Shown here: in pieces, positions 27,481-34,946 of the stretch | Numbering within the stretch: position 1 is the stretch's first letter | How the letters are laid out: the number at the start of each line of letters is the position of its first letter | NCBI GenBank assembly: GCA_018268015.1 | Contig: JAFDXJ010000010.1 | Location: forward strand, 62,001-126,000 | Reading direction: 5' to 3' | Length of the DNA stretch: 64,000 nucleotides | From: Bacteroidota bacterium | Lineage (GTDB): Bacteria > Bacteroidota > Bacteroidia > Chitinophagales > Chitinophagaceae | Translations under genes and position numbers: made by a program | Notes under the pieces: model-generated | Database searches by the model: none | Told to the model about the DNA's origin: nothing | Seen by the model: only the letters and a program-made list of their open reading frames with translations

Positions 27481-27801
27481 ATGAGAAGAGATATTTTCCA
27501 GGCAATAGCAGACCCCACAAGGCGGGCCATCATTGCCCTGATAGCCTTACAGGCAATGACGCCAAACGCCATTGCCGAAAATTTTAATACATCGCGGCAG
27601 GCCGTGTCAAAACATCTGCGGATACTTACAGAATGTGAGCTTGTAAAACAAGAACAGCAAGGCAGGGAAATTTATTATTCACTTGAAATTCAAAAAATGA
27701 AAGAGATAGATAAATGGTTGGAACAATACAGAAAAATTTGGGAAACCCGGTTCAACCAATTGGACAAAGTATTATTAAAAATGAAAAAACAAAAAAAATG
27801 A
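27481..27801 (+). CDS. ArsR/SmtB-type winged-helix regulator (copy 1)
   Basis: A 106-residue winged-helix repressor. It begins [18 protein letters not shown], the usual start of the ArsR subfamily paired with SRPBCC proteins; the frame opens 17 codons earlier inside the promoter, so ATG 27481 is chosen. The recognition helix is [14 protein letters not shown] (about 40-53), with the wing in [10 protein letters not shown]. No metal-binding cysteines are present, so it probably does not sense metal. Its stop overlaps the SRPBCC start (ATGA), so the two are translationally coupled. It is paralogous to the regulator at 32011. Confidence 0.9.
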   Translation: MRRDIFQAIADPTRRAIIALIALQAMTPNAIAENFNTSRQAVSKHLRILTECELVKQEQQGREIYYSLEIQKMKEIDKWLEQYRKIWETRFNQLDKVLLKMKKQKK

Positions 27802-28295
27802 GCAACAACTTATTATTCAATTTCACAGTTGACAAAGCAACAAAAATGGTTTACATAACCAGGGAATTTGATGCCAGCCAGGATTTAGTTTGGGATGCTT
27901 TTACCAAAGCAGAATTGATCGACCAATGGATTGCGCCAAAGCCCATGACAGCCAAAACAAAATACCAGGACTTTAAAGTGGGAGGCAAAAGATTTTATGC
28001 AATGATTGGCCCTGATGGGCAGGAGCATTGGGCAATTCAAACCTACACTTCCATAACGCCCAAAACGAATTTCAAAATGCATAATGCATTTGCAGATAAA
28101 GATGAAAACCCGGAACCTTATGGTTCTGAATGGGATCATACATTCAGTGAACAAAACGGCACAACAAAAGTGAATATTAGTATATATAATGAATCGCTTG
28201 AAAGGTTGGAACGGGTATTGGAAGGATTTACACAGGGAATGAAAATGTCTTTGGCAAACCTCGAAAACCTGTTGGCAGCATTATCAAAAAAATGA
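27798..28295 (+). CDS. SRPBCC (AHSA1-like START fold) protein, copy 1
   Basis: A 165-residue AHSA1-type SRPBCC protein: [19 protein letters not shown], then [12 protein letters not shown] and [11 protein letters not shown]. The fold has a large hydrophobic cavity; members bind lipids or small hydrophobic compounds, and many sit next to ArsR regulators. The start is ATG 27798, overlapping the ArsR stop. The C-terminal [18 protein letters not shown] helix is typical. The ligand is unknown. Confidence 0.88.
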   Translation: MSNNLLFNFTVDKATKMVYITREFDASQDLVWDAFTKAELIDQWIAPKPMTAKTKYQDFKVGGKRFYAMIGPDGQEHWAIQTYTSITPKTNFKMHNAFADKDENPEPYGSEWDHTFSEQNGTTKVNISIYNESLERLERVLEGFTQGMKMSLANLENLLAALSKK

Positions 28296-28320
28296 TTTTA
28301 ATAAGATTCAAATGGTAGTT

Positions 28321-29175
28321 ATGAAAAATTTATTCAAATCAATACTAATAGTTACAATTATGGTTGCAGCATCTTCATCAAACGCGCAGCAAGTAAAGCC
28401 TTCCAGCAGCGGCTATGCACCAGTCAATGGTATTAAAGTTTATTATGAAGTATATGGCGAAGGCAGGCCCATCGTTTTACTGCATGGCGCTTTTTATACT
28501 ATTGAATTGAATTGGGCGCAATTAATTCCTGAATTATCAAAAACAAGAAAAGTAATCGCCATTGAATTTCAGGGACACGGGCACTCACCCTATTCAGACA
28601 GAAAATTAGATATTGTTACCCTGGCAAAAGATGTGGAAGGAGTAATGGATTACTTAAAAATTGACAGCGCCGATGTAGCAGGTTATAGCATGGGCGGCTC
28701 GGTTGCCTATCAGTTTGCTGTGCAAAGTCCTAAGCGTTTAAGAAAATTAGTGATCATTTCTTCTACTTATAAAACCAATGGTTGGCTACCCGAAGTAAAT
28801 AATGCGTTCAAAGATTTCAAGCCTGAATTTTTTGATAACACACCACTACAAACAGCATACGATGCAGTGGCACCTGATAAAACAAAATGGAGCAAGTTTT
28901 TAGAGCAGATGTTTGCTTTCGCCAAAGAGCCGTTCAATGTTGGTGACGCTAATATTTCAAAAATTTCTGCGCCTGTATTGATCATATCTGGTGACAATGA
29001 CGGAACGAATAAAATCGAATTGATAAAAACATATCAATTGCTGGGAGGGGGTATAGCTGCAGACATGGCACCAATGCCAAAATCGCAATTAGCCATTGTT
29101 CCTTCACAAGGGCATGTTAGCCTGATGATGCAAACAACAACCATCTTGAATTATCTGAACGATTTTTTAAAATAA
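28321..29175 (+). CDS. Alpha/beta hydrolase with signal peptide (copy 1)
   Basis: An alpha/beta-fold hydrolase. The oxyanion-side text is IVLLHGAFYT, the nucleophile serine is in GYSMGGS (about residue 123 from this start), the acid is in ISGDNDGT and the histidine in SQGHVSLM. An N-terminal signal peptide (MKNLFKSILIV to SNAQ) directs it to the periplasm. ATG 28312 three codons earlier is also possible. It is nearly identical in its core to the hydrolase at 30542, which lacks the signal peptide. The substrate is unknown; small-ester or lactone hydrolysis is a guess. Confidence 0.88.
   Translation: MKNLFKSILIVTIMVAASSSNAQQVKPSSSGYAPVNGIKVYYEVYGEGRPIVLLHGAFYTIELNWAQLIPELSKTRKVIAIEFQGHGHSPYSDRKLDIVTLAKDVEGVMDYLKIDSADVAGYSMGGSVAYQFAVQSPKRLRKLVIISSTYKTNGWLPEVNNAFKDFKPEFFDNTPLQTAYDAVAPDKTKWSKFLEQMFAFAKEPFNVGDANISKISAPVLIISGDNDGTNKIELIKTYQLLGGGIAADMAPMPKSQLAIVPSQGHVSLMMQTTTILNYLNDFLK
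28486..29079 (+). repeat. Near-identical duplicated tract, copy A
   Basis: This 594-bp core of the first hydrolase gene aligns without gaps to 30632-31225; by hand I count 12 mismatches (about 98% identity). The 75 bp just before it (28411-28485 against 30557-30631) has 16 mismatches, and the sequence after it also diverges. The sharp boundaries point to recent gene conversion. Confidence 0.85.
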
Positions 29176-29192
29176 CGCTAATTATAGTTTAT

Positions 29193-29621
29193 ATGAGTAA
29201 CGTAAAAGAACAGATCAAAGAATATATCGCCAGCCAGTCTGAACTTAAAGCCAGTGAAATGCAAGAGATACATCAACACATACTTAAACTGTTACCGGGA
29301 TGTAAGCTTTGGTTCCTCGATGGTAAAGATGAAAAAGGCAAAATTGTTTCTAACCCCAATATCGGCTACGGTTCTTATACCATAAAATATGCCGATGGTA
29401 CAACAAAGGAATTTTATCAAATTGGATTAAGTGCCAATACAACGGGCATCTCTGTTTATATCATGGGTTTAAAAGATAAAACATATTTATCTCAAACCTT
29501 TGGAAAAAAAATAGGCAAAGCAACTGTGACCGGTTATTGCATAAAATTTAAAATGATAAAAGACATAGACCTTGCTATATTGAATGAAGCAATACAATAT
29601 GGAGTTAAGGCTTCTCAATAA
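29193..29621 (+). CDS. DUF1801 domain-containing protein (copy 1)
   Basis: A 142-residue protein of the DUF1801 family, which has the YdhG/frataxin-like fold; a Bacillus member has been proposed as an iron chaperone, but the family has no general assigned function. Typical text is HILKLLPGCKLWFLDG, NIGYGSYTI and FYQIGLSANTTGISVYIMGL. It lies 17 bp after the hydrolase on the same strand and is duplicated at 31374-31799. Confidence 0.87.
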   Translation: MSNVKEQIKEYIASQSELKASEMQEIHQHILKLLPGCKLWFLDGKDEKGKIVSNPNIGYGSYTIKYADGTTKEFYQIGLSANTTGISVYIMGLKDKTYLSQTFGKKIGKATVTGYCIKFKMIKDIDLAILNEAIQYGVKASQ

Positions 29622-29674
29622 TGAAATAAACTTTTGAAATAAAAAATCAATCATCACAATTAAAATTAAAAATC

Positions 29675-30121
29675 ATGGCAACAATTAATCCTTACATTCA
29701 CTTCAACGGAAATGCCGAAGAAGCATTTACATTTTACAAATCGGTATTCGGTGGCGAATTTGCCATGGTAATGCGTTTCAAAGACCTGCCCGGCGATCAT
29801 AGTCACCCCATACCGGCATCAGAGGAAAATAAAATTATGCATATCGCATTACCCATTGGCAAGCAAAGCGTATTAATGGCAAGTGATACGCCGGAATTTA
29901 TGGGAAAGCATAGCGAAAATGAAACCCGGAGTAAGATTTCCATTAGTGCAGAAAGCAAAGAAGAAGCCGATAAATTATTCAACGGGCTTTCTACCGGTGG
30001 AAGTGTTGAAATGCCTATTGGTGACAGCCCCTGGGGCTCCTACTTTGGAATGTTCAGAGATAAATTTGGTATTGAATGGATGGTGGATTTCGACTCCAGA
30101 TATAACGGGCAAATTAAATAA
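29675..30121 (+). CDS. VOC family protein (PhnB-like glyoxalase fold)
   Basis: A 148-residue vicinal oxygen chelate protein of the PhnB/YjdN type: INPYIHFNGNAEEAFTFYKSV at the N-terminus (shown up to 20 residues: NPYIHFNGNAEEAFTFYK), MRFKDLPGD, and the C-terminal DKFGIEWMVDF. Each half forms a beta-alpha-beta-beta-beta unit. Members include metalloenzymes and resistance proteins; ligand unknown. It closes the first copy of the hydrolase-DUF1801-VOC unit. A stub of the second copy survives at 31852-31923. Confidence 0.88.
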   Translation: MATINPYIHFNGNAEEAFTFYKSVFGGEFAMVMRFKDLPGDHSHPIPASEENKIMHIALPIGKQSVLMASDTPEFMGKHSENETRSKISISAESKEEADKLFNGLSTGGSVEMPIGDSPWGSYFGMFRDKFGIEWMVDFDSRYNGQIK

Positions 30122-30541
30122 TCAGTGAAAGATTGAAATGGGTCCAAAGATGTGTTTGCAATAACCATATAGGATTAGGTAGAATGAGCGCAAAACAGAT
30201 TTGCAAGGCTTGCGGCTTGGACCTCATAAAAAAAGCGTTAAGAAAATTTGAATGGCAGCCGTTTAGAAATAAAATTAATGCTGAAAAAGCTGAATATTGC
30301 AGGGGGCTGGTAAGTCGCACTATAGCCCGGGTATGATCTATCGTCTGAACTAATTTTATTTTAGGCGGACATGCAAATTTTTAGCTTTTTTTATGCAGCC
30401 TTGATTTTTTTGTTACTTTTTGTATCAAGACAAAAAGTAAATAAAGAAAAACCTAATAGGAATAAACGTTTGCTATCAAAATACCTAATTCTATAACCAT
30501 AAATTATTTGAAAAATTATTAATTGCAAAAAAAATAAAATC
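30122..30541. other. 420-bp spacer between the duplicated units
   Basis: No convincing gene. A short open frame at 30133-30336 has a 50-residue tail rich in K and C that I do not recognise; it has no supported start and may be a relic. The second half is AT-rich and holds the inverted repeat at 30413-30440 listed separately. No TTTG/TAnnTTTG pair with the right spacing is seen before the second hydrolase. Confidence 0.5.
30413..30440. repeat. Inverted repeat, 10-bp arms
   Basis: TTACTTTTTG (30413-30422) and CAAAAAGTAA (30431-30440) are perfect complements around an 8-base loop. Similar GTTACTTTTT hairpins are scattered in Bacteroidota genomes from memory, so it may be a dispersed element. 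It has no T tail in the right place for a terminator. Confidence 0.55.
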
Positions 30542-31321
30542 ATGATAATTGATAGTGGCTATACTCCGGTAAATGGCATTAAAGTTTATTACGAAGTATA
30601 TGGTGAGGGCGAGCCTATAATATTATTGCACGGCGCTTTTTATACTATTGAATTAAATTGGACGCAATTAATTCCTGAATTATCAAAAACAAGAAAAGTA
30701 ATCGCCATTGAATTTCAGGGACACGGGCACTCACCCTATTCAGACAGAAAATTAGATATTGTTGCCCTGGCAAAAGATGTGGAAGGAGTAATGGATTACT
30801 TAAAAATTGACAGCGCCGATGTGACAGGTTATAGCATGGGCGGCTCGGTTGCCTATCAGTTTGCCGTGCAAAGCCCTAAGCGTTTAAGAAAATTAGTGAT
30901 CATTTCTTCTACTTATAAAACCAATGGTTGGCTACCCGAAGTAAATAATGCGTTCAAAGATTTCAAGCCTGAATTTTTTGATAACACAGCACTACAAACA
31001 GCATACGATGCAGTGGCACCTGATAAAACAAAATGGAGAAAGTTTTTAGAGCAGATGTTTGCTCTCGCCAAAGAGCCGTTCAATGTTGGTGACGCTAATA
31101 TTTCAAAAATTTCTGCGCCTGTATTGATCATATCTGGTGACAATGACGGAACGGATAAAATCGAATTGATAAAAACATATCAATTGCTGGGAGGGGGTAT
31201 AGCTGCAGACATGGCGCCAATGCCAGAATCTCAGCTTGCTATTGTTCCTTCACAAGGGCATGTTAGCCTGATGATGCAAACAGAAACCATTCTAACTTAT
31301 ATGAATAATTTTTTAGACTAA
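30542..31321 (+). CDS. Alpha/beta hydrolase without signal peptide (copy 2)
   Basis: A 259-residue alpha/beta hydrolase, paralogue of the one at 28321. The catalytic serine is S98 (GYSMGGS), the acid lies in ISGDNDGT and the histidine in SQGHVSLM. The signal peptide is missing: translation starts at ATG 30542 (MIIDSGYTPVNG), so this copy should stay in the cytoplasm while its twin is exported. The first 75 bp and the C-terminus differ more from the twin than the 594-bp middle does. The DUF1801 copy follows after 52 bp. Confidence 0.88.
   Translation: MIIDSGYTPVNGIKVYYEVYGEGEPIILLHGAFYTIELNWTQLIPELSKTRKVIAIEFQGHGHSPYSDRKLDIVALAKDVEGVMDYLKIDSADVTGYSMGGSVAYQFAVQSPKRLRKLVIISSTYKTNGWLPEVNNAFKDFKPEFFDNTALQTAYDAVAPDKTKWRKFLEQMFALAKEPFNVGDANISKISAPVLIISGDNDGTDKIELIKTYQLLGGGIAADMAPMPESQLAIVPSQGHVSLMMQTETILTYMNNFLD
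30632..31225 (+). repeat. Near-identical duplicated tract, copy B
   Basis: Partner of 28486-29079: 594 bp, 12 hand-counted mismatches, no gaps. The spacing between the two tracts is 2,146 bp from start to start, in direct orientation, so recombination between them could delete or duplicate the intervening DUF1801 and VOC genes. Confidence 0.85.
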
Positions 31322-31373
31322 GGCGCCACCTGAGAATAACTTCAGGAAAAAACTGCACCGCCAAAATCGTTTT

Positions 31374-31799
31374 ATGAAAATAGAAATCGAAATCAAAAAA
31401 TATATCGCCAGCCAACCTGAACCTAAAGCCAGTGAAATGCAAACATTGCATCAGCACCTATTAAAACTAATGCCGGGATGTAAACTTTGGTTCCTCGATG
31501 GTAAAGATGAAAAAGGTAAAATTGTTTCTAACCCCAATATCGGCTACGGTTCTTATACCGTAAATTATGCCGATGAAACAACAAAGGAATTTTATCAAAT
31601 TGGTTTGAGTGCCAATACAACGGGCATCTCTGTTTATATCATGGGCTTAAAAGATAAAACATACTTAACGAAAACCTATGGCAAAAAAATAGGCAAAGCA
31701 ACTGTGACTGGTTATTGCATTAAATTTAAAACGATAAAAGATATAGACCTTGCTATATTGAATGAAGCCATACAATATGGAGTAAAGGCTTCTCAATAA
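31374..31799 (+). CDS. DUF1801 domain-containing protein (copy 2)
   Basis: A 141-residue paralogue of the protein at 29193. The two are closely alike (for example KLWFLDGKDEKGKIVSNPN is shared exactly), but the first 40 residues differ more, and changes such as TIKYADGT to TVNYADET are spread along the rest. Divergence is visibly greater than in the hydrolase core. It is followed by the remains of a VOC gene rather than an intact one. Confidence 0.87.
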   Translation: MKIEIEIKKYIASQPEPKASEMQTLHQHLLKLMPGCKLWFLDGKDEKGKIVSNPNIGYGSYTVNYADETTKEFYQIGLSANTTGISVYIMGLKDKTYLTKTYGKKIGKATVTGYCIKFKTIKDIDLAILNEAIQYGVKASQ

Positions 31800-31851
31800 A
31801 AAATAAGCTTTTAAAATAAGAAATCAATCATCACCATCACAATCAAAAAAT

Positions 31852-31923
31852 TGTGCACTAATTAACCCTTTCATTCATCTCAAAGGAACCGCCGTAGAAG
31901 TATTTGGTCTGACTTCAATTTAA
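31852..31923 (+). pseudogene. Remnant of a second VOC gene
   Basis: In the frame beginning at 31855 the translation reads ALINPFIHLKGTAVEVF, matching ATINPYIHFNGNAEEAF at the start of the intact VOC protein at 29675, and the spacer before it also resembles that upstream of 29675. The start codon position holds TGT instead of ATG, and after 17 matching codons similarity ends, with a TAA at 31921. It is a decayed stub of the duplicated VOC gene. Confidence 0.8.
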
Positions 31924-31960
31924 GAGTACAGCAACTATTTTCCACATTTTTGTAAAAAAT

Positions 31961-32008
31961 TTTGCGTAGTTAGATAACTACACATATATTTGTAGCCAAA
32001 TAGCTACA
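31961..32008 (+). promoter_or_regulatory. ArsR2 promoter with two-tier dyad operator
   Basis: TTTG at 31961-31964 and TATATTTG at 31985-31992 are 20 bp apart. A two-tier dyad lies over the -7 box: TAGTTA (31967-31972), 5 bp, CTACA (31978-31982), 8 bp, TGTAG (31991-31995), 5 bp, TAGCTA (32001-32006; one mismatch in the outer pair). Its centre is 31986.5, the same place relative to the -7 box as in the ArsR1 promoter. A smaller palindrome, GTAGTTA-GA-TAACTAC, also occurs at 31966-31981. Only 18 bp separate the -7 box from the start codon. Confidence 0.7.
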
Positions 32009-32010
32009 CA

Positions 32011-32334
32011 ATGAATTTACGAAGAGACGTTTTCCAGGCCATTGCCGACCCCACAAGAAGAGCCATACTGCTGTTGGTGGCTTCGCAGGCAATGACCGCA
32101 GGCGCAATTGCCGCAAACTTTGATACGGCAAGGCCTACGGTTTCCAAACACCTGCAAATACTTACTGAATGTGACCTGCTGACTCAGGAGCAAAGCGGCA
32201 GGGAAATTTTTTACCACTTTAATGCAACAACCATGAAAGAAGTAGCTGAATTTATTGAACCTTTTAGAAAAATGTGGGACGACCGCTTTAACAAATTAGA
32301 GTCAGTAATGAAAAAATACAAATCAAAAAAATAA
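32011..32334 (+). CDS. ArsR/SmtB-type winged-helix regulator (copy 2)
   Basis: A 107-residue paralogue of the regulator at 27481: [20 protein letters not shown], recognition helix [13 protein letters not shown] (in place of [13 protein letters not shown]), wing [10 protein letters not shown]. The recognition-helix changes (R-Q-A to R-P-T) agree with the different half-sites of the two operators. No metal-binding cysteines are seen. The SRPBCC gene begins 6 bp after its stop, giving a regulator-effector pair. Confidence 0.9.
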   Translation: MNLRRDVFQAIADPTRRAILLLVASQAMTAGAIAANFDTARPTVSKHLQILTECDLLTQEQSGREIFYHFNATTMKEVAEFIEPFRKMWDDRFNKLESVMKKYKSKK

Positions 32335-32340
32335 AATAAG

Positions 32341-32823
32341 ATGGAAAAGAAAACAAAAATCGAAGCTGAAGAAGGCAAGCAGGAATTGTTTATTACCCGT
32401 GAATTTTACTTGCCGGTGGAATTACTATTTAAAGCGCACACGGAGCCTGAAATTATTGAACAATGGATGTCGCACCAGCTTGGAGATAGTAAAGTGGTAA
32501 AACAGGAAAATAGAAAATACGGTGCCTGGCAATTAGAAACCATTGATGCAAAAGGAAATAAAATATTCGGCTCAGGAGGTGTTATACTGGAGTTTGAGCC
32601 AGTTAAAAAAATTACCAGAACCTTTGAAATGGAAAATGCGCCATTTCCGGTACAATTAGAGTTTATGGAATTTGAAAAACTAACGGATGATACCAGTAAA
32701 CTCACTATGCAGATGATTTTTAAATCTGTAGCAGTAAGAGACCAATTATTGAAAATGCCATTTTCGCAAGGCATTAACCTGGCACACAATCGCCTGCAGG
32801 AAATAGTGAGTAAACTAAAATAA
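32341..32823 (+). CDS. SRPBCC (AHSA1-like START fold) protein, copy 2
   Basis: A 160-residue AHSA1-type protein: ELFITREFYLPVELLFKAHT, EPEIIEQWMSHQLG, AWQLETIDAKGNKIFGSGG and EFEPVKKITRTFEMEN. It is more diverged from the first SRPBCC protein than the ArsR copies are from each other, so the ligands probably differ. It lies 6 bp after arsR copy 2 and 8 bp before the DoxX gene, forming an ArsR-SRPBCC-DoxX operon. Confidence 0.88.
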   Translation: MEKKTKIEAEEGKQELFITREFYLPVELLFKAHTEPEIIEQWMSHQLGDSKVVKQENRKYGAWQLETIDAKGNKIFGSGGVILEFEPVKKITRTFEMENAPFPVQLEFMEFEKLTDDTSKLTMQMIFKSVAVRDQLLKMPFSQGINLAHNRLQEIVSKLK

Positions 32824-32831
32824 AAAACAAC

Positions 32832-33221
32832 ATGTCAAAAAGAAATAAAATCATTTACTGGATTGCAACCATCTGGCTTGCTTTAGGTATGGTGGCCACC
32901 GGGGCAGGGCAATTATTTAAAATAAAAAATGGGCAAGGCGGCGCAGATATGATTTCTCATTTGGGCTATCCACAGTATTTGCTAATGCTATTGGGTGTTT
33001 GGAAATTATTGGGAGCTATTGCTATTCTTATTCCCAAATATCCTTTGCTAAAAGAATGGGCCTATGCAGGATTTTTCTTCATTATGTCAGGAGCTATCGT
33101 TTCGCATATTGCTGTAAAAGATTCTTTTGTAGAAATATTACCGGGTACATTTCTATTAATCCTTACTTTGATATCCTGGTACTTCAGGCCTGCAAACAGA
33201 AAGATTATTTCTACAGCATAA
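32832..33221 (+). CDS. DoxX family membrane protein
   Basis: A 129-residue protein with four membrane helices, ending in a short basic tail. The N-terminal helix (IIYWIATIWLALGMVATGAGQLF) and HLGYPQYLLMLLGVWKLLGA (20 residues quoted) are typical of the DoxX-like family that accompanies ArsR-SRPBCC pairs. Members are linked to redox or detoxification functions without a defined reaction. It follows the SRPBCC gene by 8 bp. Confidence 0.85.
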   Translation: MSKRNKIIYWIATIWLALGMVATGAGQLFKIKNGQGGADMISHLGYPQYLLMLLGVWKLLGAIAILIPKYPLLKEWAYAGFFFIMSGAIVSHIAVKDSFVEILPGTFLLILTLISWYFRPANRKIISTA

Positions 33222-33382
33222 ATTAAAAATGATGAATCCAAAAATTGTTTTGCTCAGAGTGGATTGTGATTCGATAATTCACATTATTGTGTCGCTTCTA
33301 ATTGCAGGTTTAGCAATAACTTTATGATAGTTACGCCCTCCGTCAATATTGGTTAATTTTTAATTTTTAAAAACTAAAAGAA

Positions 33383-33682
33383 ATGAAAAATATAATTATT
33401 GCAGAAGGAGTGGTACACCAGGTGCCTGATGATATAAAAGCCGTTTTACTTTCTCAGCCTGCGTTGCTAGAAAAATGGAACAAACTTACGCCGCTGGCAC
33501 GCAACGAATGGATTTGCTGGACAACCATTGTAAAACAGGAAGACACCAGGAAAGAACATATTATACGCCTGAGCGAAGAAATATTAGAAGGCAAGAAACG
33601 CCCTTGTTGTTGGCCCGGTTGCCCGCATCGCAGAAACTCTGCTAAAAAGTGGTTTAAAAATATGAATTTTGAAAACAGCTAA
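33383..33682 (+). CDS. YdeI/OmpD-associated family protein (short form)
   Basis: A 99-residue protein matching the C-terminal domain of the YdeI/OmpD-associated family: KWNKLTPLARNEWICWTTIV, RKEHIIRLSEEILEGKKRPC and CCWPGCPHRR. The last part holds a CCxxxCxH cluster that could bind metal. Full YdeI proteins are longer; this length is common in Bacteroidota for a stand-alone domain. The gene is preceded by a 161-bp gap without an obvious promoter. Confidence 0.82.
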   Translation: MKNIIIAEGVVHQVPDDIKAVLLSQPALLEKWNKLTPLARNEWICWTTIVKQEDTRKEHIIRLSEEILEGKKRPCCWPGCPHRRNSAKKWFKNMNFENS

Positions 33683-33748
33683 ACAGGAGAATAATTTTAT
33701 AGCGTAGTTGTCAATAATTTTAGTTGATAAAAATTTAATCTTAAAAAT

Positions 33749-34150
33749 ATGACTAAGCAATTTACTGAGACATTTTTTGCACCCGAACTGCATATTCCAA
33801 ATGGTACATACAATATTGATTTTTATACCAGGTTTGGGGCAAGAGAACATTTTTGTTTTCGCAACGATGATAATAGTATTCATGTGGCAGAGTTGGATAT
33901 AGATGGGGCTATTTTTCACCTGCACGAAACGATGCAATGGTTGGATGCGCTGGAACCTGTAAGTGCAAAAGGTGTAACAACGGTTATTGGTTTATTTGTG
34001 AACGATGTACAAGAAGTGTTTAATCGTGGTGTTTCCGCGGGAGCAACAGAAGTCAGTCCTGTTACTGACCACGACTATGGTTACCGGCAGGGAATATTTA
34101 AAGATCCATTTGGGCATTATTGGCAAATACAGAAAAAATTGAACGATTAA
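33749..34150 (+). CDS. VOC family protein
   Basis: A 133-residue PhnB-like VOC protein: FFAPELHIPNGTYNIDFYTR, HVAELDIDGAIFHLHE, NDVQEVFNRGVSAGATEVSP and the C-terminal DPFGHYWQIQKK with the conserved GHYW. Possible metal ligands are H35-region histidines and the terminal acidic residue, but no reaction can be assigned. The broken SnoaL-like gene starts 20 bp downstream. Confidence 0.85.
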   Translation: MTKQFTETFFAPELHIPNGTYNIDFYTRFGAREHFCFRNDDNSIHVAELDIDGAIFHLHETMQWLDALEPVSAKGVTTVIGLFVNDVQEVFNRGVSAGATEVSPVTDHDYGYRQGIFKDPFGHYWQIQKKLND

Positions 34151-34170
34151 TCACACAAATTATAATCAAT

Positions 34171-34521
34171 ATGAAAAACTTTGAAGAAACAGTACATGCG
34201 TTTTACAGCATATTAAGCCAACATCAGTTTATGGAGGCGGTAGCTACTTTTTACGATGAAAACATTATATCAACAGACAATAATAATGAACCCGTAAAAG
34301 GGCTGGAAAACCTTCGCCAGGGAGTAGAAAAATTTATGAACAACACAACAATTGAAAAAATTCAGTTGCTTTCAACTGTTATTGATAGTAATCTCTCCGC
34401 AGTTCATTGGCATTATATTTTCACTCACAAAACATTTGGAAAATTAGACTATAAACAGTTGTCTGTACAGCGTTGAAAAGATGGGAAAATTATTCAGGAA
34501 AATCATTTTTATAATCTATAA
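34171..34521 (+). pseudogene. SnoaL-like NTF2-fold gene interrupted by TGA
   Basis: The open part (34171-34476) encodes a 101-residue SnoaL/NTF2-like protein (MKNFEETVHAFYSILSQHQF, FYDENIISTDN, GLENLRQGVEKF). At 34474-34476 the codon is TGA; beyond it the same frame continues KDGKIIQENHFYNL to TAA at 34519-34521. Families of this type have QRW-KDGKI here, so the TGA almost certainly replaces TGG (Trp). The truncated protein lacks its last beta-strand and may be unstable. A sequencing error is the other explanation. Confidence 0.8.
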
Positions 34522-34535
34522 ACATAAAAAGCTAC

Positions 34536-34922
34536 ATGAACAAAAACATCATTTGCTGGTTTGAAATATATGTGAAAGATATTCACCGTGCCAGAGAGTT
34601 TTACTCAACCGTGTTAAACGAAAAAATTAATGAGGTGGTAGAAACCCCCGTATTGAAAATGGCATCCTTTGCCACCGGCAAAGACAATAGTATAGTTAGC
34701 GGCACATTAATTGAAATGCAGGGTACCAAAACTGGCGATGAAAAAGCAGTGAACACTATTATTTATTTCCCAACGGAGGATTGCACAGCAAGCGAACAAA
34801 ATGTGATTGCAGCCGGAGGCAGGGTTTTGAAATCAAAATTCCCGGTGGATGCCCCGGGTTATTGCAGTTTGTGCAGTGACACAGAGGGAAACCCTATTGG
34901 TTTTTTTCAGTTGGGTGAATAG
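34536..34922 (+). CDS. VOC family protein
   Basis: A 128-residue VOC protein of the lactoylglutathione lyase-like type: CWFEIYVKDIHRAREFYSTV at the N-terminus, then SIVSGTLIEMQG and the C-terminal DTEGNPIGFFQL. The NPIGFFQ ending with a preceding acidic residue is characteristic. No substrate can be named. It is the third intact VOC gene in this block and starts 14 bp after the SnoaL-like reading frame ends. Confidence 0.87.
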   Translation: MNKNIICWFEIYVKDIHRAREFYSTVLNEKINEVVETPVLKMASFATGKDNSIVSGTLIEMQGTKTGDEKAVNTIIYFPTEDCTASEQNVIAAGGRVLKSKFPVDAPGYCSLCSDTEGNPIGFFQLGE

Positions 34923-34946
34923 TAGTTAACTTCAATTTTAATTATA

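Noticed and set aside
30133..30336. 67-codon frame after the first VOC gene
   Set aside because: Text after residue 18 is odd but has no supported start, ribosome site or family; listed only as part of the spacer.
34474..34476. Recoding of TGA as tryptophan or selenocysteine in the SnoaL-like gene
   Set aside because: TGA ends other genes here (for example ArsR copy 1 and the first SRPBCC gene), tryptophan is coded by TGG elsewhere, and no selenocysteine hairpin is visible.
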